Positions 54,953-64,000 of a DNA stretch of 64,000 nt are shown piece by piece. The DNA comes from Shewanella xiamenensis. GTDB lineage: Bacteria > Pseudomonadota > Gammaproteobacteria > Enterobacterales > Shewanellaceae. The translations under genes and the position numbers were made by a program. The number at the start of each line of letters is the position of its first letter. Position 1 is the stretch's first letter. Under the pieces are notes generated by a model. That model was not told the origin of the DNA. It ran no database searches and saw only the letters and a program-made list of their open reading frames with translations. The stretch spans positions 248,001 through 312,000 of the forward strand of contig NZ_BMOP01000001.1 in the NCBI RefSeq assembly GCF_014647135.1. The letters are read 5' to 3'.

Positions 54953-56650
54953 ATGAGTGAGCAAAAGTTAGCATTAAACGAATACCTAAAGACCGACAGT
55001 GATTATCTGCGTGGCACCATTAAAGAGGGGTTAGACTCCTCAGTGACAGGCAGTTTTAGCGATGGCGATCAGCAATTGATCAAATTCCACGGCTTCTATC
55101 AGCAGGATGACCGTGATTTGCGTAACGAGCGCAAAGAGCAAAAACTCGAACCTTTATATAGCTTTATGTTACGTGCCCGCGTGCCTGGCGGTGTGTGTAC
55201 ACCTAAGCAATGGTTAGGCGTAGATGAAATTGCTTCGACGCTCACCAGCTCTAACAGTATTCGTTTAACGACGCGTCAGACGTTCCAATACCACGGCATT
55301 CCAAAGCGTAACCTGAAGACCATTATCCAAGGCTTGGATCGTGAAGCTCTGGATTCTATCGCTGCCTGTGGTGACGTTAATCGTAACGTGATGTGTAACC
55401 CCAATCCGGTGGAATCTAAGCTGCATGCGCAGGCCTATGAAGTGGCGAAAAAGCTGTCTGATCACCTGCTGCCGCACACTCGTGCTTACGCCGAGATTTG
55501 GTTAGACGAAGAGAAATTACTGACTACAGAAGACGAAACCGTAGAACCTGTATACGGCAAAACCTACTTACCACGTAAGTTTAAAATGGCCGTGGCCGTA
55601 CCGCCTGATAACGATGTTGATGTCTACACCAACGACTTAGGCTTTATTGCCGTGGCTGAAAATGGCGAATTAGTCGGTTTTAACCTGACCGCAGGTGGCG
55701 GAATGGGCTCGACCCACGGAGAGGTAGAAACCTTCCCACGCTTAGCCGATGACTTTGGTTTTATTAAAACCGAAGATGTGATGAAGTTTGCCGAAGCTGT
55801 GATGACAGTGCAGCGTGACTGGGGTAATCGTACCAACCGTAAGCGTTCACGCCTGAAATACACCATCGTCGACCATGGCTATGAGAAGTTTAAGGCTGAA
55901 GTGGAAGCCCGTGCCGGCGTTAAGTTTGAACCCAAGCGCGATGTGGTGATTGGCGATCGCGGCGATCGTTACGGATGGGTAGAAGGTGTCGATGGTAAGT
56001 GGCATTTAACCCTGTTTATCGAAAGCGGCCGTATCAAAGACTTGCCGGGTAAGAGCTTACAAACTGGTATGCGTGAAATCGCTAAGATCCACAAGGGTGA
56101 TTTCCGTATGACCTCAAACCAGAATATGATTATCGCGGGTGTGGCGCCCGAGGATAAAGCGACTATCGAAGCGCTTGCCCGTAAACACGGTTTACTCGGC
56201 CAAGTGTTGACACAAACCCGTGGTCATTCGATTGCCTGTGTGGCCTTGCCAACTTGTCCATTGGCGATGGCGGAAGCTGAGCGTTATTTCCCTGAGTTTA
56301 TTGATCATATTGATGCACTGCAGGCTAAAAATGGCATTAGCGATCAAGCCATTGTGGTGCGTATGACGGGCTGTCCAAACGGTTGTGCCCGCCCATTTGC
56401 CGCCGAAATCGGTCTTGTGGGTAAGGCGCCGGGGCGCTATAACCTGTATCTCGGGGCGAACTTCGAAGGCACTCGCCTGAATAAGATGTACAGAGAGAAT
56501 ATCCAAGAGGCTGAGATCCTTGCTGAATTGGATGCATTATTTGCCCGCTACGCGATTGAGCGAAATGCAGGCGAAACCTTTGGTAACTTCACCGTCCGCA
56601 CGGGCGTAGTGAAGGCGGTTATCGATGCCGCTAAGGATTTCCATGGCTGA
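54953..56650 (+). CDS. cysI: Sulfite reductase (NADPH) hemoprotein beta subunit
   Basis: Reduces sulfite to sulfide with six electrons using a sirohaem coupled to a 4Fe-4S cluster. The four cluster cysteines are present in CVALPTC (C-x5-C) and [11 protein letters not shown] (C-x3-C). Sirohaem-contact arginines lie in [18 protein letters not shown] and the [10 protein letters not shown] region. At 565 aa it has full length for the family. AAGAGGCAG precedes the ATG. It is translationally coupled to cysH, whose start lies 8 bases inside the cysI end. Confidence 0.96.
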   Translation: MSEQKLALNEYLKTDSDYLRGTIKEGLDSSVTGSFSDGDQQLIKFHGFYQQDDRDLRNERKEQKLEPLYSFMLRARVPGGVCTPKQWLGVDEIASTLTSSNSIRLTTRQTFQYHGIPKRNLKTIIQGLDREALDSIAACGDVNRNVMCNPNPVESKLHAQAYEVAKKLSDHLLPHTRAYAEIWLDEEKLLTTEDETVEPVYGKTYLPRKFKMAVAVPPDNDVDVYTNDLGFIAVAENGELVGFNLTAGGGMGSTHGEVETFPRLADDFGFIKTEDVMKFAEAVMTVQRDWGNRTNRKRSRLKYTIVDHGYEKFKAEVEARAGVKFEPKRDVVIGDRGDRYGWVEGVDGKWHLTLFIESGRIKDLPGKSLQTGMREIAKIHKGDFRMTSNQNMIIAGVAPEDKATIEALARKHGLLGQVLTQTRGHSIACVALPTCPLAMAEAERYFPEFIDHIDALQAKNGISDQAIVVRMTGCPNGCARPFAAEIGLVGKAPGRYNLYLGANFEGTRLNKMYRENIQEAEILAELDALFARYAIERNAGETFGNFTVRTGVVKAVIDAAKDFHG

Positions 56651-57440
56651 TCTTGATTCTGGGGCAACGGGTTCCGGCTTGCCGAACGTGTTGCAGAGCG
56701 TGGTAAGTCACATTGAACTTAAAGCGTTGCTGACGGCGCCTAAAGATGTGCAGCAAGCGGAACTGGAACGCATTAATCGCTTCTTAGCTGGCTTGACGGC
56801 TCAAGAGCGAGTGCTCTGGGGCTTAGCCTATTTGCCGGGTAATCACGCGCTGTCATCCAGTTTTGGGATCCAAGCGGCGGTGATGTTGCATATGGTGAGT
56901 CAGGTGCAATCGGATATTCCGGTGATTTTAACGGATACTGGATACCTCTTTCCTGAGACATATCAGTTTATTGACCAGCTTACCGAGCGTTTATCCTTAA
57001 ACCTTAAGGTTTACCAAGCGCCGATGACGGCGGCATGGCAGGAGGCGCGCTTTGGCCAATTGTGGGAGCAGGGCTTAGAGGGTCTTGAACGTTACAATCG
57101 ACTGAATAAAGTGGAGCCGATGCAACGTGCTTTGGCGGAACTTGAAGTAGGCACTTGGTTTGCGGGACTTCGCCGGAGCCAGTCGAGCACTCGCGAAGAG
57201 TTACCGATATTGGCTATCCACGGTACTCGCTTTAAGCTGCTGCCGATTATCGAATGGTCGAACAAAGATGTGCATCTGTATTTGACTCAATTTGACTTGC
57301 CTTACCATCCTCTATGGGAGCAAGGTTATGTTTCTGTTGGGGATACCCATTCTACTAAACCCTTAGAATTAGGGATGTCTGAAGAAGAAACACGCTTTAA
57401 TGGCTTGAAACGCGAATGCGGCTTACACTTCGAAATATAG
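56643..57440 (+). CDS. cysH: Phosphoadenylylsulfate (PAPS) reductase
   Basis: Reduces PAPS to sulfite with thioredoxin. The 265-aa protein has the PP-loop-type core ([16 protein letters not shown]), [14 protein letters not shown], the PAPS-contact [19 protein letters not shown] segment (here [14 protein letters not shown]) and the catalytic Cys in RECGLHFEI at the C-terminus. The paired cysteines of APS reductases (CC and CxxC) are missing, so it is the PAPS-using type. I chose ATG 56643, with AAGGA 5 bases upstream, overlapping the cysI stop; ATG 56625 is possible. A terminator follows. Confidence 0.94.
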   Translation: MADLDSGATGSGLPNVLQSVVSHIELKALLTAPKDVQQAELERINRFLAGLTAQERVLWGLAYLPGNHALSSSFGIQAAVMLHMVSQVQSDIPVILTDTGYLFPETYQFIDQLTERLSLNLKVYQAPMTAAWQEARFGQLWEQGLEGLERYNRLNKVEPMQRALAELEVGTWFAGLRRSQSSTREELPILAIHGTRFKLLPIIEWSNKDVHLYLTQFDLPYHPLWEQGYVSVGDTHSTKPLELGMSEEETRFNGLKRECGLHFEI

Positions 57441-57462
57441 CTATCTAATTGATTAAATAAGT

Positions 57463-57497
57463 AAATGCCATAACTTTGACTGTGGCATTTTTTATTT
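57463..57497 (+). terminator. Intrinsic terminator of cysJIH
   Basis: AAATGCCA (57463-57470) pairs with TGGCATTT (57483-57490), followed by TTTTATTTT. Confidence 0.75.
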
Positions 57498-58113
57498 TAC
57501 GCCCAGACCATTCATTTTGCTTAATTTTGAAGCGGTTTAACCGTTAATGTTTTTTGAGTGTCATTCTGGCGTCATTAAAATCAGATAAATTTGATTATCA
57601 GATGGTTAGCGATTGTGACTTTGTGATAGCTAAAAAATTGTACATTTTTACTCACAGGGTTATGCACATTAGAATGTTCTGAGCTATATTTCAAAGTTCC
57701 CGTAGATGGTTTTGAGGATGTTTACTGCGCAGATACAGATTAGTCGGTATTTTGCCAAGTTAAGTTGTTGAATATCGTTATTTATGGGCTTAGTTTGCTG
57801 TGTAACGATATAACGAGACGGAAAACAGTAGCACTTCCAAAGGACCTTGCTCGCCGCTGCGAGTATCCAGCAGTTTGATTGACTTGCTAGCGCTTGTTAA
57901 TCAGTCATTTTCACCTCGGTCAGCTGTGGTCAAAGCTGCCGAGGTTGAGCCAAATTTGTGGCATCATTAATTTATCTTCCTCATTCAATTCAGCTCGGTT
58001 TTTTGCAGTTTATGACTTACTATCATCGGCTTACACTTTGCTATTCTACTGTAAGCAAAAAATCTCTTAGACTAACAGTTAGTTTGGATGGCGTGATTGA
58101 TGAGGATAATTAA
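57498..58113. other. Long intergenic region between cysH and mtgA
   Basis: 616 bp without a visible gene. An imperfect hairpin with arms CCTCGG-T-CAGCT (57914-57925) and AGCTG-CCGAGG (57934-57944) stands out; no T-run follows, so it is not a normal terminator. A small non-coding RNA or a leader for mtgA is possible but unsupported. Confidence 0.4.
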
Positions 58114-58890
58114 ATGACCGCCCCTTTGTATGCCATGCGCGATCATGTCAATCGTCCCCAAGTTAATCATCCAACCCCTAAGCCTAAGATGCGCGGTGTT
58201 AAACGTGTATTCACTTGGTTAGCCAAATTGGTTTTGGGTTTATTTTTCACCTCTATTTTAAGTGTGGTACTACTCCGTTTTATCGATCCTCCGATGTGGA
58301 GTTGGCGAATAGAGCGGGCGTTGTTTCCGCCCGCACCGATTACTGAGGTTAGGCATCAATGGCGATCGCTTGAGCAAATCTCCCCTGAGCTGCAATTAGC
58401 CGTGATTGCCGCAGAAGATCAAAAGTTTGCTGGCCACAGTGGTTTTGATTTAGACGCGATTAGTTCGGCCATCGAATACAATCAAAAAGGTAAAAAGGTT
58501 CGTGGGGCCAGTACCTTAAGCCAGCAAGCGGCAAAAAACCTGTTTATGTGGTCGAGCCGTAGTTTTATCCGTAAGGGCATAGAGGCGTGGTTTACCCTGT
58601 TAATGGAACTGTTTTGGGATAAGGCGCGTATCCTTGAGGTATACCTGAATATTGTTGAATTTGGTCCGGGGATTTATGGTGCCGAAGCGGCAGCAAAGCA
58701 TTATTTTGGCAAGAGTGCAGCTAAATTAACTCGTTATGAGGCGTCATTATTGGCTGCAGTTTTACCAAACCCTTGGCGTTATAAAGTCTCCCCCCCTTCT
58801 TCCTATGTTGAACAACGCTCCGCTTGGATCCGCAAGCAAATGCGTCAGTTAGGTGAGGTGACACTCAAAAAAGTCGGTGAGGCACAATAA
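58114..58890 (+). CDS. mtgA: Monofunctional peptidoglycan transglycosylase
   Basis: Polymerises lipid II glycan strands in the periplasm. The 258-aa protein has one N-terminal membrane helix (about 37-55) and a GT51 domain with the catalytic Glu in [46 protein letters not shown] and [15 protein letters not shown] complete the family motifs. No transpeptidase domain follows, which separates it from class A PBPs. The N-terminal tail before the helix is longer than usual (about 35 residues). The two frames of low-scoring ORF after it are not genes. Confidence 0.93.
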   Translation: MTAPLYAMRDHVNRPQVNHPTPKPKMRGVKRVFTWLAKLVLGLFFTSILSVVLLRFIDPPMWSWRIERALFPPAPITEVRHQWRSLEQISPELQLAVIAAEDQKFAGHSGFDLDAISSAIEYNQKGKKVRGASTLSQQAAKNLFMWSSRSFIRKGIEAWFTLLMELFWDKARILEVYLNIVEFGPGIYGAEAAAKHYFGKSAAKLTRYEASLLAAVLPNPWRYKVSPPSSYVEQRSAWIRKQMRQLGEVTLKKVGEAQ

Positions 58891-58983
58891 ATTTGCGATT
58901 GTGATTTTGTTATTAAATTGTAATTATGCATCTCTGATGAGTAGGATGAGTGTTAGACGTTCGAATGATCCAAGGAATAAACG

Positions 58984-59700
58984 ATGTTTGAGTTTAATTT
59001 TGAGCGAGATATGGCTTCACTGCATCAAGAATATGCTAGAGATGCAAAAATCAATATTCAACAAGTCTGGCAGAATGAAACCGCAGCTGTCATTGCTAAC
59101 ACACTTGCTAGTGAAGTGAGTTTTGATAATGCAATGTTTGTCGACAATAAGCCAATGAGAGTGTCGGATCAACAAATACGCCAATTACCGATTGAAGCTC
59201 AAAAAGATTTACAGCAAAAAATATTACACAATGCTGCAAATGGGATTGGTTTTTTATATGGAAGTCATCTCGTAGGAGGCTTAGATGGAAAGCCTTCACC
59301 GGAATTACTTACATCGCTACATCGTTTTATTAACAGCCCTGACATGTTTAAATTTATTCAAACGATTACGGGTATTGAAGGTATTTGTTATGCCTCACTG
59401 CAGGCGAGTCGTTATATTCAAGGGAATTTCTTAACAAGACATAATGATGTTGTGGAAAGTGAGGGCCGTAAAGTTGCTTTTGTTTTTGGCTTTACTCCAG
59501 AATGGCATCCTGATTGGGGTGGGCTGCTGCAGTTTTATACTCCTAAAGGTGTGCTGACTGATACCTGGGTGCCAACCTTTAATAATTTGGCATTATTCGA
59601 TGTCCACCATCCTCACTCTGTTTCATTTGTCGCGCCGTTTGCAAAACGACCACGCTTTTCTGTAACAGGATGGTTTCGAACGATTGCGCCCAGTAAATAG
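58984..59700 (+). CDS. 2-oxoglutarate/Fe(II)-dependent oxygenase (prolyl hydroxylase-like)
   Basis: A 238-aa protein of the 2OG-Fe(II) oxygenase superfamily. The iron ligands are visible as HxD in FLTRHNDVVES (about residues 156-158) and the distal His in DVHHPHSVSFV (about 218), with the 2OG-binding Arg in KRPRFSVTGWFR about ten residues later. WGGLLQFYTPKG is a conserved strand. Relatives hydroxylate proteins or small molecules; the substrate is not known here. The ATG has AAGGA 8 bases upstream. It follows mtgA by 93 bases in the same direction, so co-transcription is possible. Confidence 0.78.
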   Translation: MFEFNFERDMASLHQEYARDAKINIQQVWQNETAAVIANTLASEVSFDNAMFVDNKPMRVSDQQIRQLPIEAQKDLQQKILHNAANGIGFLYGSHLVGGLDGKPSPELLTSLHRFINSPDMFKFIQTITGIEGICYASLQASRYIQGNFLTRHNDVVESEGRKVAFVFGFTPEWHPDWGGLLQFYTPKGVLTDTWVPTFNNLALFDVHHPHSVSFVAPFAKRPRFSVTGWFRTIAPSK

Positions 59701-59891
59701 GAAGCTTCTGACACATGCCGCGATTAGCGTCAAAGACGTTTTAATGGTAGATTATCGCGGATTTTTGCATATTAATGAGTTCTTATTTGCTATTCGTTAT
59801 TTCTTAGCTTATCCGTTCTCAAGATTAGTTATAATAAGCTTTTGATTTTGCAATGTTGATGTAATAAGGAATGACAATAGGTCAGTATTTA

Positions 59892-59923
59892 AATGCCGAA
59901 GGTAAGTGCTTTCGGTATTATTT
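59892..59923 (+). terminator. Hairpin with short T-run upstream of the exported-protein gene
   Basis: AATGCCGAA (59892-59900) pairs with TTCGGTATT (59911-59919), one G-U pair, then ATTTT. It lies about 190 bases after the oxygenase gene and 34 before the next start, so it may be a late terminator or a leader hairpin. Confidence 0.4.
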
Positions 59924-59956
59924 TGTCACTTTGACGGTAATTAAATGGAGTTTTAG

Positions 59957-61693
59957 ATGAAAAAGATTGTTATTGCTGCGGCAATTATTGCAGCGGGGGC
60001 GGGTGCTTATTGGTACACTCAACACGGAAGTAGCTCGAGTGCTTCAGCCAATCCTTTGCTAGATTATATTCCAGCCGATACCCCTGTGTTTACTGGCCAG
60101 TTAAAGCCGTTTCCACTGAAAAACTACCTGCAATCGATTTCTAGCAATTACCAGCAATATTCAACTGATTCCTTAGCTCAGTTAGGCGATTTGGATAGCC
60201 CAATGGCTAAGTTTTTTGTGAGTATTTACAAGCAATATATGGATGGAATGAAAGATCCTACCGCATTGCTTAAGACTTTCGGTTTACCGAATGAGATCAA
60301 GCCTTATTTTTATACCTTAGGCGTAGTGCCTGTTCTTAAAACAGATATTAATCAAATTGATGCATTCTGGGCTGTGCTGGATAAAGCCGAACAAGAAAGT
60401 GGTTATACCCACGAAAAGCGTACTTTAGCAGGGATTGACTACCGTGCTTATTCGTTTGCCGAAGAAGGCTCAACTGATAAAGCTGACCTATTATTTGCCC
60501 ATAAAGATGGCATTTTAACGGTCACATTCTCGGCTTCCTCTATCGAGCCTGAAGTATTGGAAATGGCTTTAGGATTGAAGAAACCCGCCCAATCTTTAGC
60601 CGCATCTGGCATGTTGCAAGAGATCATTAAAACCCATGGTTTTATGGACGATAGCATCAGCTTTATCAACCATGTTGAGATTGTTAAAGCGATAACCTCT
60701 CAAGATGGCAATATGTTAGCTAAACAGCTCACCAAGTTCTTAGCAGAAGAAGGCCAAGGTGAAGATCCGTTAGCGCAAATCCGTACACCAGAATGTCGCA
60801 CTGAGTTAACCGCGATTGCGGCTAACTGGCCGCGCACAGTGGGAGGTTTAACCGCATTCACGTCGACTGAAAAAGAAAGCCATATGGCGGCTTCTTTTGT
60901 GATTGAAAGCAAAAACCAAGCAATTTTAACGGCATTACAAAAAATGCGCGGCTTTATTCCAACCCATTTAGCGGATATTAACAGCACTATTTTCTCGATG
61001 GGCCTTGGGATTGATGTTAATGAAGTAGCGCCTTCGCTCACCGCGATTTGGGATGATCTGCAAAAGCCACAGTTGACCTGCGCGCCTCTAGCCGAGCTAC
61101 AGGCTGAATTAAGCCAGCAAAGCCCTGCGATGTTGGGCATGTTTACCGGCATGGCTAATGGTGTTAAAGGCCTGAGTGTGTCATTACTCGACTATAAGAT
61201 GAGTTCACAGGATCAAGAGCCTAAACTCGAAAGTTTAGATGCCTTAATCAGTTTAACCGCTGATAATCCTTCAATGTTATTCAACATGGTTAAGCCTTTT
61301 GCCCCTATGTTGGCTGAACTGCAAGTCGCGGATAATGGTGAACCCACTGATTTATCTCCACTATTAATGTTGCCGCCAGAACTTAATATCAAACCGATGT
61401 TGGCGATTAAGGGACAACACTTAGTGGTTTACTCTGGCGATAAAGGTTTAGCGTTAGCCAATAAACTGGCGAGCGAAAAACCATCAGCCAATGGCCTTTA
61501 CAGCATGTCAGCCGACTACGGTAAGATGTTTACCCCAGTGCTGACGCTGTTAGAAATGACCGGTGAACCAGTGCCTGAAGAGCTGCAAGCATTGAAAGAC
61601 TATAATATGCGCGTACAAATGAGCTTTGATGTGAATAAACAAGGTCTGGTTTTTGGCTCTGTGATGAACTCAAAGGCAAGCGATAAGAAATAA
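59957..61693 (+). CDS. Exported or membrane-anchored protein of unknown function
   Basis: A 578-aa protein with an N-terminal hydrophobic helix (KKIVIAAAIIAAGAGAYWYT) that is either a signal peptide or an inner-membrane anchor; no lipobox or clear cleavage site follows. The rest is a mixed alpha/beta domain with repeated hydrophobic strands (VFTGQLKPFPLKNYL, FYTLGVVPVLKTDI, SMGLGIDVNEVAPSL, LSVSLLDYKMSS) and no catalytic motif I recognise. It may have two similar halves: GTLTV-like strand patterns recur. GGAG precedes the ATG. Single gene with its own terminator. No function is assigned. Confidence 0.6.
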   Translation: MKKIVIAAAIIAAGAGAYWYTQHGSSSSASANPLLDYIPADTPVFTGQLKPFPLKNYLQSISSNYQQYSTDSLAQLGDLDSPMAKFFVSIYKQYMDGMKDPTALLKTFGLPNEIKPYFYTLGVVPVLKTDINQIDAFWAVLDKAEQESGYTHEKRTLAGIDYRAYSFAEEGSTDKADLLFAHKDGILTVTFSASSIEPEVLEMALGLKKPAQSLAASGMLQEIIKTHGFMDDSISFINHVEIVKAITSQDGNMLAKQLTKFLAEEGQGEDPLAQIRTPECRTELTAIAANWPRTVGGLTAFTSTEKESHMAASFVIESKNQAILTALQKMRGFIPTHLADINSTIFSMGLGIDVNEVAPSLTAIWDDLQKPQLTCAPLAELQAELSQQSPAMLGMFTGMANGVKGLSVSLLDYKMSSQDQEPKLESLDALISLTADNPSMLFNMVKPFAPMLAELQVADNGEPTDLSPLLMLPPELNIKPMLAIKGQHLVVYSGDKGLALANKLASEKPSANGLYSMSADYGKMFTPVLTLLEMTGEPVPEELQALKDYNMRVQMSFDVNKQGLVFGSVMNSKASDKK

Positions 61694-61715
61694 ACTTATC
61701 ACTCCACCGCATTTT

Positions 61716-61741
61716 AAAGCCAGCAAATTGCTGGCTTTTTA
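61716..61741. terminator. Bidirectional terminator
   Basis: AAAGCCAGCA (61716-61725) pairs with TGCTGGCTTT (61729-61738) around AAT, then TTAC. It separates two convergent genes. Confidence 0.8.
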
Positions 61742-63289
61742 CTAATGAGATTGGGCTAATTTGGTTTGTCGACCGTTAGTTGGATCTACGGCTTTGGGTT
61801 TGGCTGATTTAACTAAACTCACGAGTCCTTGCCATTCAATATCATTGTTTTGTGGTAACCAAATATCGGGCTCAGTGCCTTTTCCCGACAGCAACTCGCC
61901 TTTAGCATCATAGGTGAGAGAGCTACTAAATCGAATCTCTAAGTCACTATTTGGCAAGGTAAATTGATATTGTCTGGCAAAATCCCCAGAGGTTTTTTCG
62001 CCGATTAAATTCACTCTCGACCATGCTTTAGTCCGGTAGGCGATCCACTCGCATTCTTGCTTACACAAGGGACTGACAAGTAGTGCAAGACGATTATTGC
62101 CTTCGGTGAGGACTTCAGGTTTGGTGCGAACAAACCAAGGACTAAACCGGCTTTTATCGATAGTTGGTAGCCGCCGTGTCAACACGTTAAGTCGCGCAGG
62201 GCTGAGTTCAAGTTCATCAAGCGGTTTAAAATTCAACGGTTTTAAATAATCGTTTCTAAGTTCTGGCGAGCGTCGATAATGGGCAAATCCCATGATTTTT
62301 TCGACCGCTGAATGAGGTGATATGTCCATGGTGGGCATATCCTGATAACGCGAGAGCATGGTCAGTAACTTAGGACTAAATCCCTTCGCTTGCCTGAGAT
62401 CGACAATCAGTAATGGTTGCTCCATACCTTTACGTAACTCTTCTTGTTGTATTTTATCGAGTTCAAAAGCATAGAGGTCATCTATTTTGAGTCGAGCCGT
62501 GGTTGGATTTATCTGTTCTAGTGAATAGTCAGGTTTTGAGACCGTAGTCGGCCCTAAGTCATCAAGTTGAGTGAGTAGGCGTTCAAAGCTTATCTCTGTG
62601 TCGTCTTCAATCGGTTTAACTATCGTTTTAGAAGGGGGAGGCAGAGCAATAGTGACCTGCGTTGTCTGCAAATCATCATTTATCAAACTAATAATCACAT
62701 AAGGTTTGATGCTTAAGCCTAAGTCTTCCCGCAGTAGGTTGAGTCGTTTAAGCCAAATCAGCTGCATTTCTTGGCTATTTTTTGCAGGCTCTGACAGATA
62801 GGCTTGGCTGGCAGAAATCCACTTACTTAAGGGGATGCCATCAATATGGGTGATAAAAGGATACTCGGCACTAATAGGATTATTTTTATGGTCTAAGGCA
62901 AGCCATTGTTCGTTGACGGGTCTCAGTGTTAAGGGTAAGTCGGCGCTACTATTGTCAACTTTCGCAACTTGAGCACCAGGATCTTTTAAGGCGTTAAGCA
63001 GTTTTGTAAGCTCAGCTGCGAACCGTTCTGTAGGAACAAGATCTTGGTATTGCTCAGTCATCAGTCCAGCAAGTCGTTCGAGTTGGTTGTCATTGTGTTG
63101 TGGATCCAACGCATAAAATGCGGAGTGTTGTTCAATTTGATTGAGCAGAATATAGAGATCTTGGCGAATATCTTTTGTCGTTAACGTGGGTTGTTCTTTT
63201 TCAGGAATAGCAAAAAACGCGAGCCTGATAAGGCTCGCGCAAATAATCATGCTCAGCAAAGTTATTACCGTTCGATAGCTAAAACTCAT
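61742..63289 (-). CDS. S41 (tail-specific protease) family protein, degenerate active site
   Basis: A 515-aa protein with one N-terminal membrane helix (VITLLSMIICASLIRLAFFAI) and a periplasmic S41-type domain. Family segments are LLNALKDPGAQVAKV near the N-terminus and, in the C-terminal half, RLALLVSPLCKQECEWIAYR, NLIGEKTSGDF and GKGTEPDIWLP. Where active enzymes have SASASE with the catalytic Ser, this protein has CKQECE, and the Lys expected in GEPTFGKG is an Asp here. It is therefore probably a non-catalytic relative. GGAGG precedes the ATG. Confidence 0.7.
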   Translation of the reverse strand: MSFSYRTVITLLSMIICASLIRLAFFAIPEKEQPTLTTKDIRQDLYILLNQIEQHSAFYALDPQHNDNQLERLAGLMTEQYQDLVPTERFAAELTKLLNALKDPGAQVAKVDNSSADLPLTLRPVNEQWLALDHKNNPISAEYPFITHIDGIPLSKWISASQAYLSEPAKNSQEMQLIWLKRLNLLREDLGLSIKPYVIISLINDDLQTTQVTIALPPPSKTIVKPIEDDTEISFERLLTQLDDLGPTTVSKPDYSLEQINPTTARLKIDDLYAFELDKIQQEELRKGMEQPLLIVDLRQAKGFSPKLLTMLSRYQDMPTMDISPHSAVEKIMGFAHYRRSPELRNDYLKPLNFKPLDELELSPARLNVLTRRLPTIDKSRFSPWFVRTKPEVLTEGNNRLALLVSPLCKQECEWIAYRTKAWSRVNLIGEKTSGDFARQYQFTLPNSDLEIRFSSSLTYDAKGELLSGKGTEPDIWLPQNNDIEWQGLVSLVKSAKPKAVDPTNGRQTKLAQSH

Positions 63290-63464
63290 ATTCCTCCATG
63301 ATGACCCTTACTGCTAAAAAGGTGTGCGACTATCGATGTAAATGCCGCTGTTGGCAATAAAAATCATCATTAAGCTCCCTTAGGTTGCTCGCACTTGAGC
63401 AATTTAGCAGCAGTTTGTTTGTGTCAGCATAGAATTATGGCTGTTTTTTGTGCTGTGTCACGTC

Positions 63465-64000
63465 CTAGAGAATATCGTTGAGTGATACACCGATCCCAAT
63501 ACGTTGATTATGATGGTTATAGTCGATCAGGCTTTCACCGTAGCCATTAAAGTATTGAGTATAAAGGCGTAAGTTACCTATGATGGGATAGCTCCAAGTG
63601 ATCTCTGCTGAACCTCGGTCAATATCTTTAAAGTTAGTTTTAACGGTGAGAGTGAATCTATGCTCATCAATCCCATACACGCCAACAAATTCAGCATTGC
63701 CAATATACTCATCAATATTGGGATTATCATCGCCACGGGCTTGGTGGATGTCTGTTTTTTCATCCTCAGGAATGCGCCACCACACCTTAGTTGAAAACGC
63801 CAGTGGGCCAGCATCAAAGATCATCGTGCCATAGATGCGGTTCCAACTACGGGATAATAAACCTGCTTTACCATTAGATTGGTGGACAGCGCCCAATCCC
63901 CAAAACGAGTTTGTCACACCGCCAATTTTCCAATCATTATTGAATAGCATAAAGATTTCGGGTTCGTGGTTTGTTTCACGAAAGGGTGAAGATATTTCCT
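63465..64000 (-). CDS. pldA: Outer membrane phospholipase A (partial)
   Basis: The C-terminal ~178 residues of OMPLA; the frame is open to the right window edge, and HEPEIFMLFNN continues upstream of the internal Met at 63950. The catalytic site is seen as HQSNG and, further on, SRSWNR (His and Ser in the order found in OMPLA). Amphipathic beta-strands follow to the end (RFTLTVKTNFKD, LYTQYFNGYGESLIDYN, GIGVSLNDIL), closing a beta-barrel. The start and signal peptide lie outside the window. Confidence 0.88.
   Translation of the reverse strand, partial: EISSPFRETNHEPEIFMLFNNDWKIGGVTNSFWGLGAVHQSNGKAGLLSRSWNRIYGTMIFDAGPLAFSTKVWWRIPEDEKTDIHQARGDDNPNIDEYIGNAEFVGVYGIDEHRFTLTVKTNFKDIDRGSAEITWSYPIIGNLRLYTQYFNGYGESLIDYNHHNQRIGIGVSLNDIL

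Overview
The window reads as a chromosomal stretch of a Shewanella-type gammaproteobacterium. The evidence is the gene content and order: cydDC, putA without an N-terminal DNA-binding domain, a yjf-like cluster, glnE, a quinol-type nitric oxide reductase with NorR, pntAB and cysJIH. This is a judgement from recognised families, not from a database search. No rRNA, tRNA, CRISPR array or complete transposase gene was seen.

Layout. 1-6.6 kb: the 3' end of an unrecognised gene, an orphan type IV/MSHA-like pilin, the cydDC exporter operon for cytochrome bd assembly, a small CYTH protein, a 59-codon HTH gene and a DUF599 membrane protein. 6.6-9.5 kb: an accessory island. It holds tandem ~115-bp repeats, then a 535-aa reverse transcriptase of the Abi/UG (defence-type) kind, lying between two inverted copies of a ~240-bp structured repeat. 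9.5-18.4 kb: putA, an SH3/coiled-coil envelope protein, a PiT phosphate transporter with its PhoU-like partner, a CYTH-CHAD triphosphatase and a voltage-gated-type ion channel. 18.5-24.8 kb: a leftward membrane-stress-like cluster (lipoprotein, DUF350, membrane-bound aminopropyltransferase-like protein, DUF2170, PspA/IM30 protein, DUF2491). Two of its promoters carry the same palindrome over the -35 box.

24.8-37.1 kb: glnE, a GAF-GGDEF cyclase, an SbtA-like permease divergent from a LysR regulator, zapE, a bactofilin, an active/inactive M16 peptidase pair and an M14 carboxypeptidase. 37.2-45 kb: a 270-bp MITE-like element, an L,D-transpeptidase, norR and norZ with a recognisable sigma-54 promoter and NorR sites, and nhaP2. 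45-52.7 kb: an LpxL-family acyltransferase, hldE with a co-transcribed unknown HExxH protein, a TetR regulator, a small membrane protein and pntBA. 53-64 kb: cysJIH, mtgA, a 2OG-Fe(II) oxygenase, an exported protein of unknown function, a catalytically degenerate S41 protein and the 3' part of pldA.

Most of the window is core housekeeping: respiration, nitrogen control, sulfate assimilation, envelope building and nitric oxide detoxification. The part most likely to be new is the reverse transcriptase island, followed by the shared operator in the yjf-like cluster.
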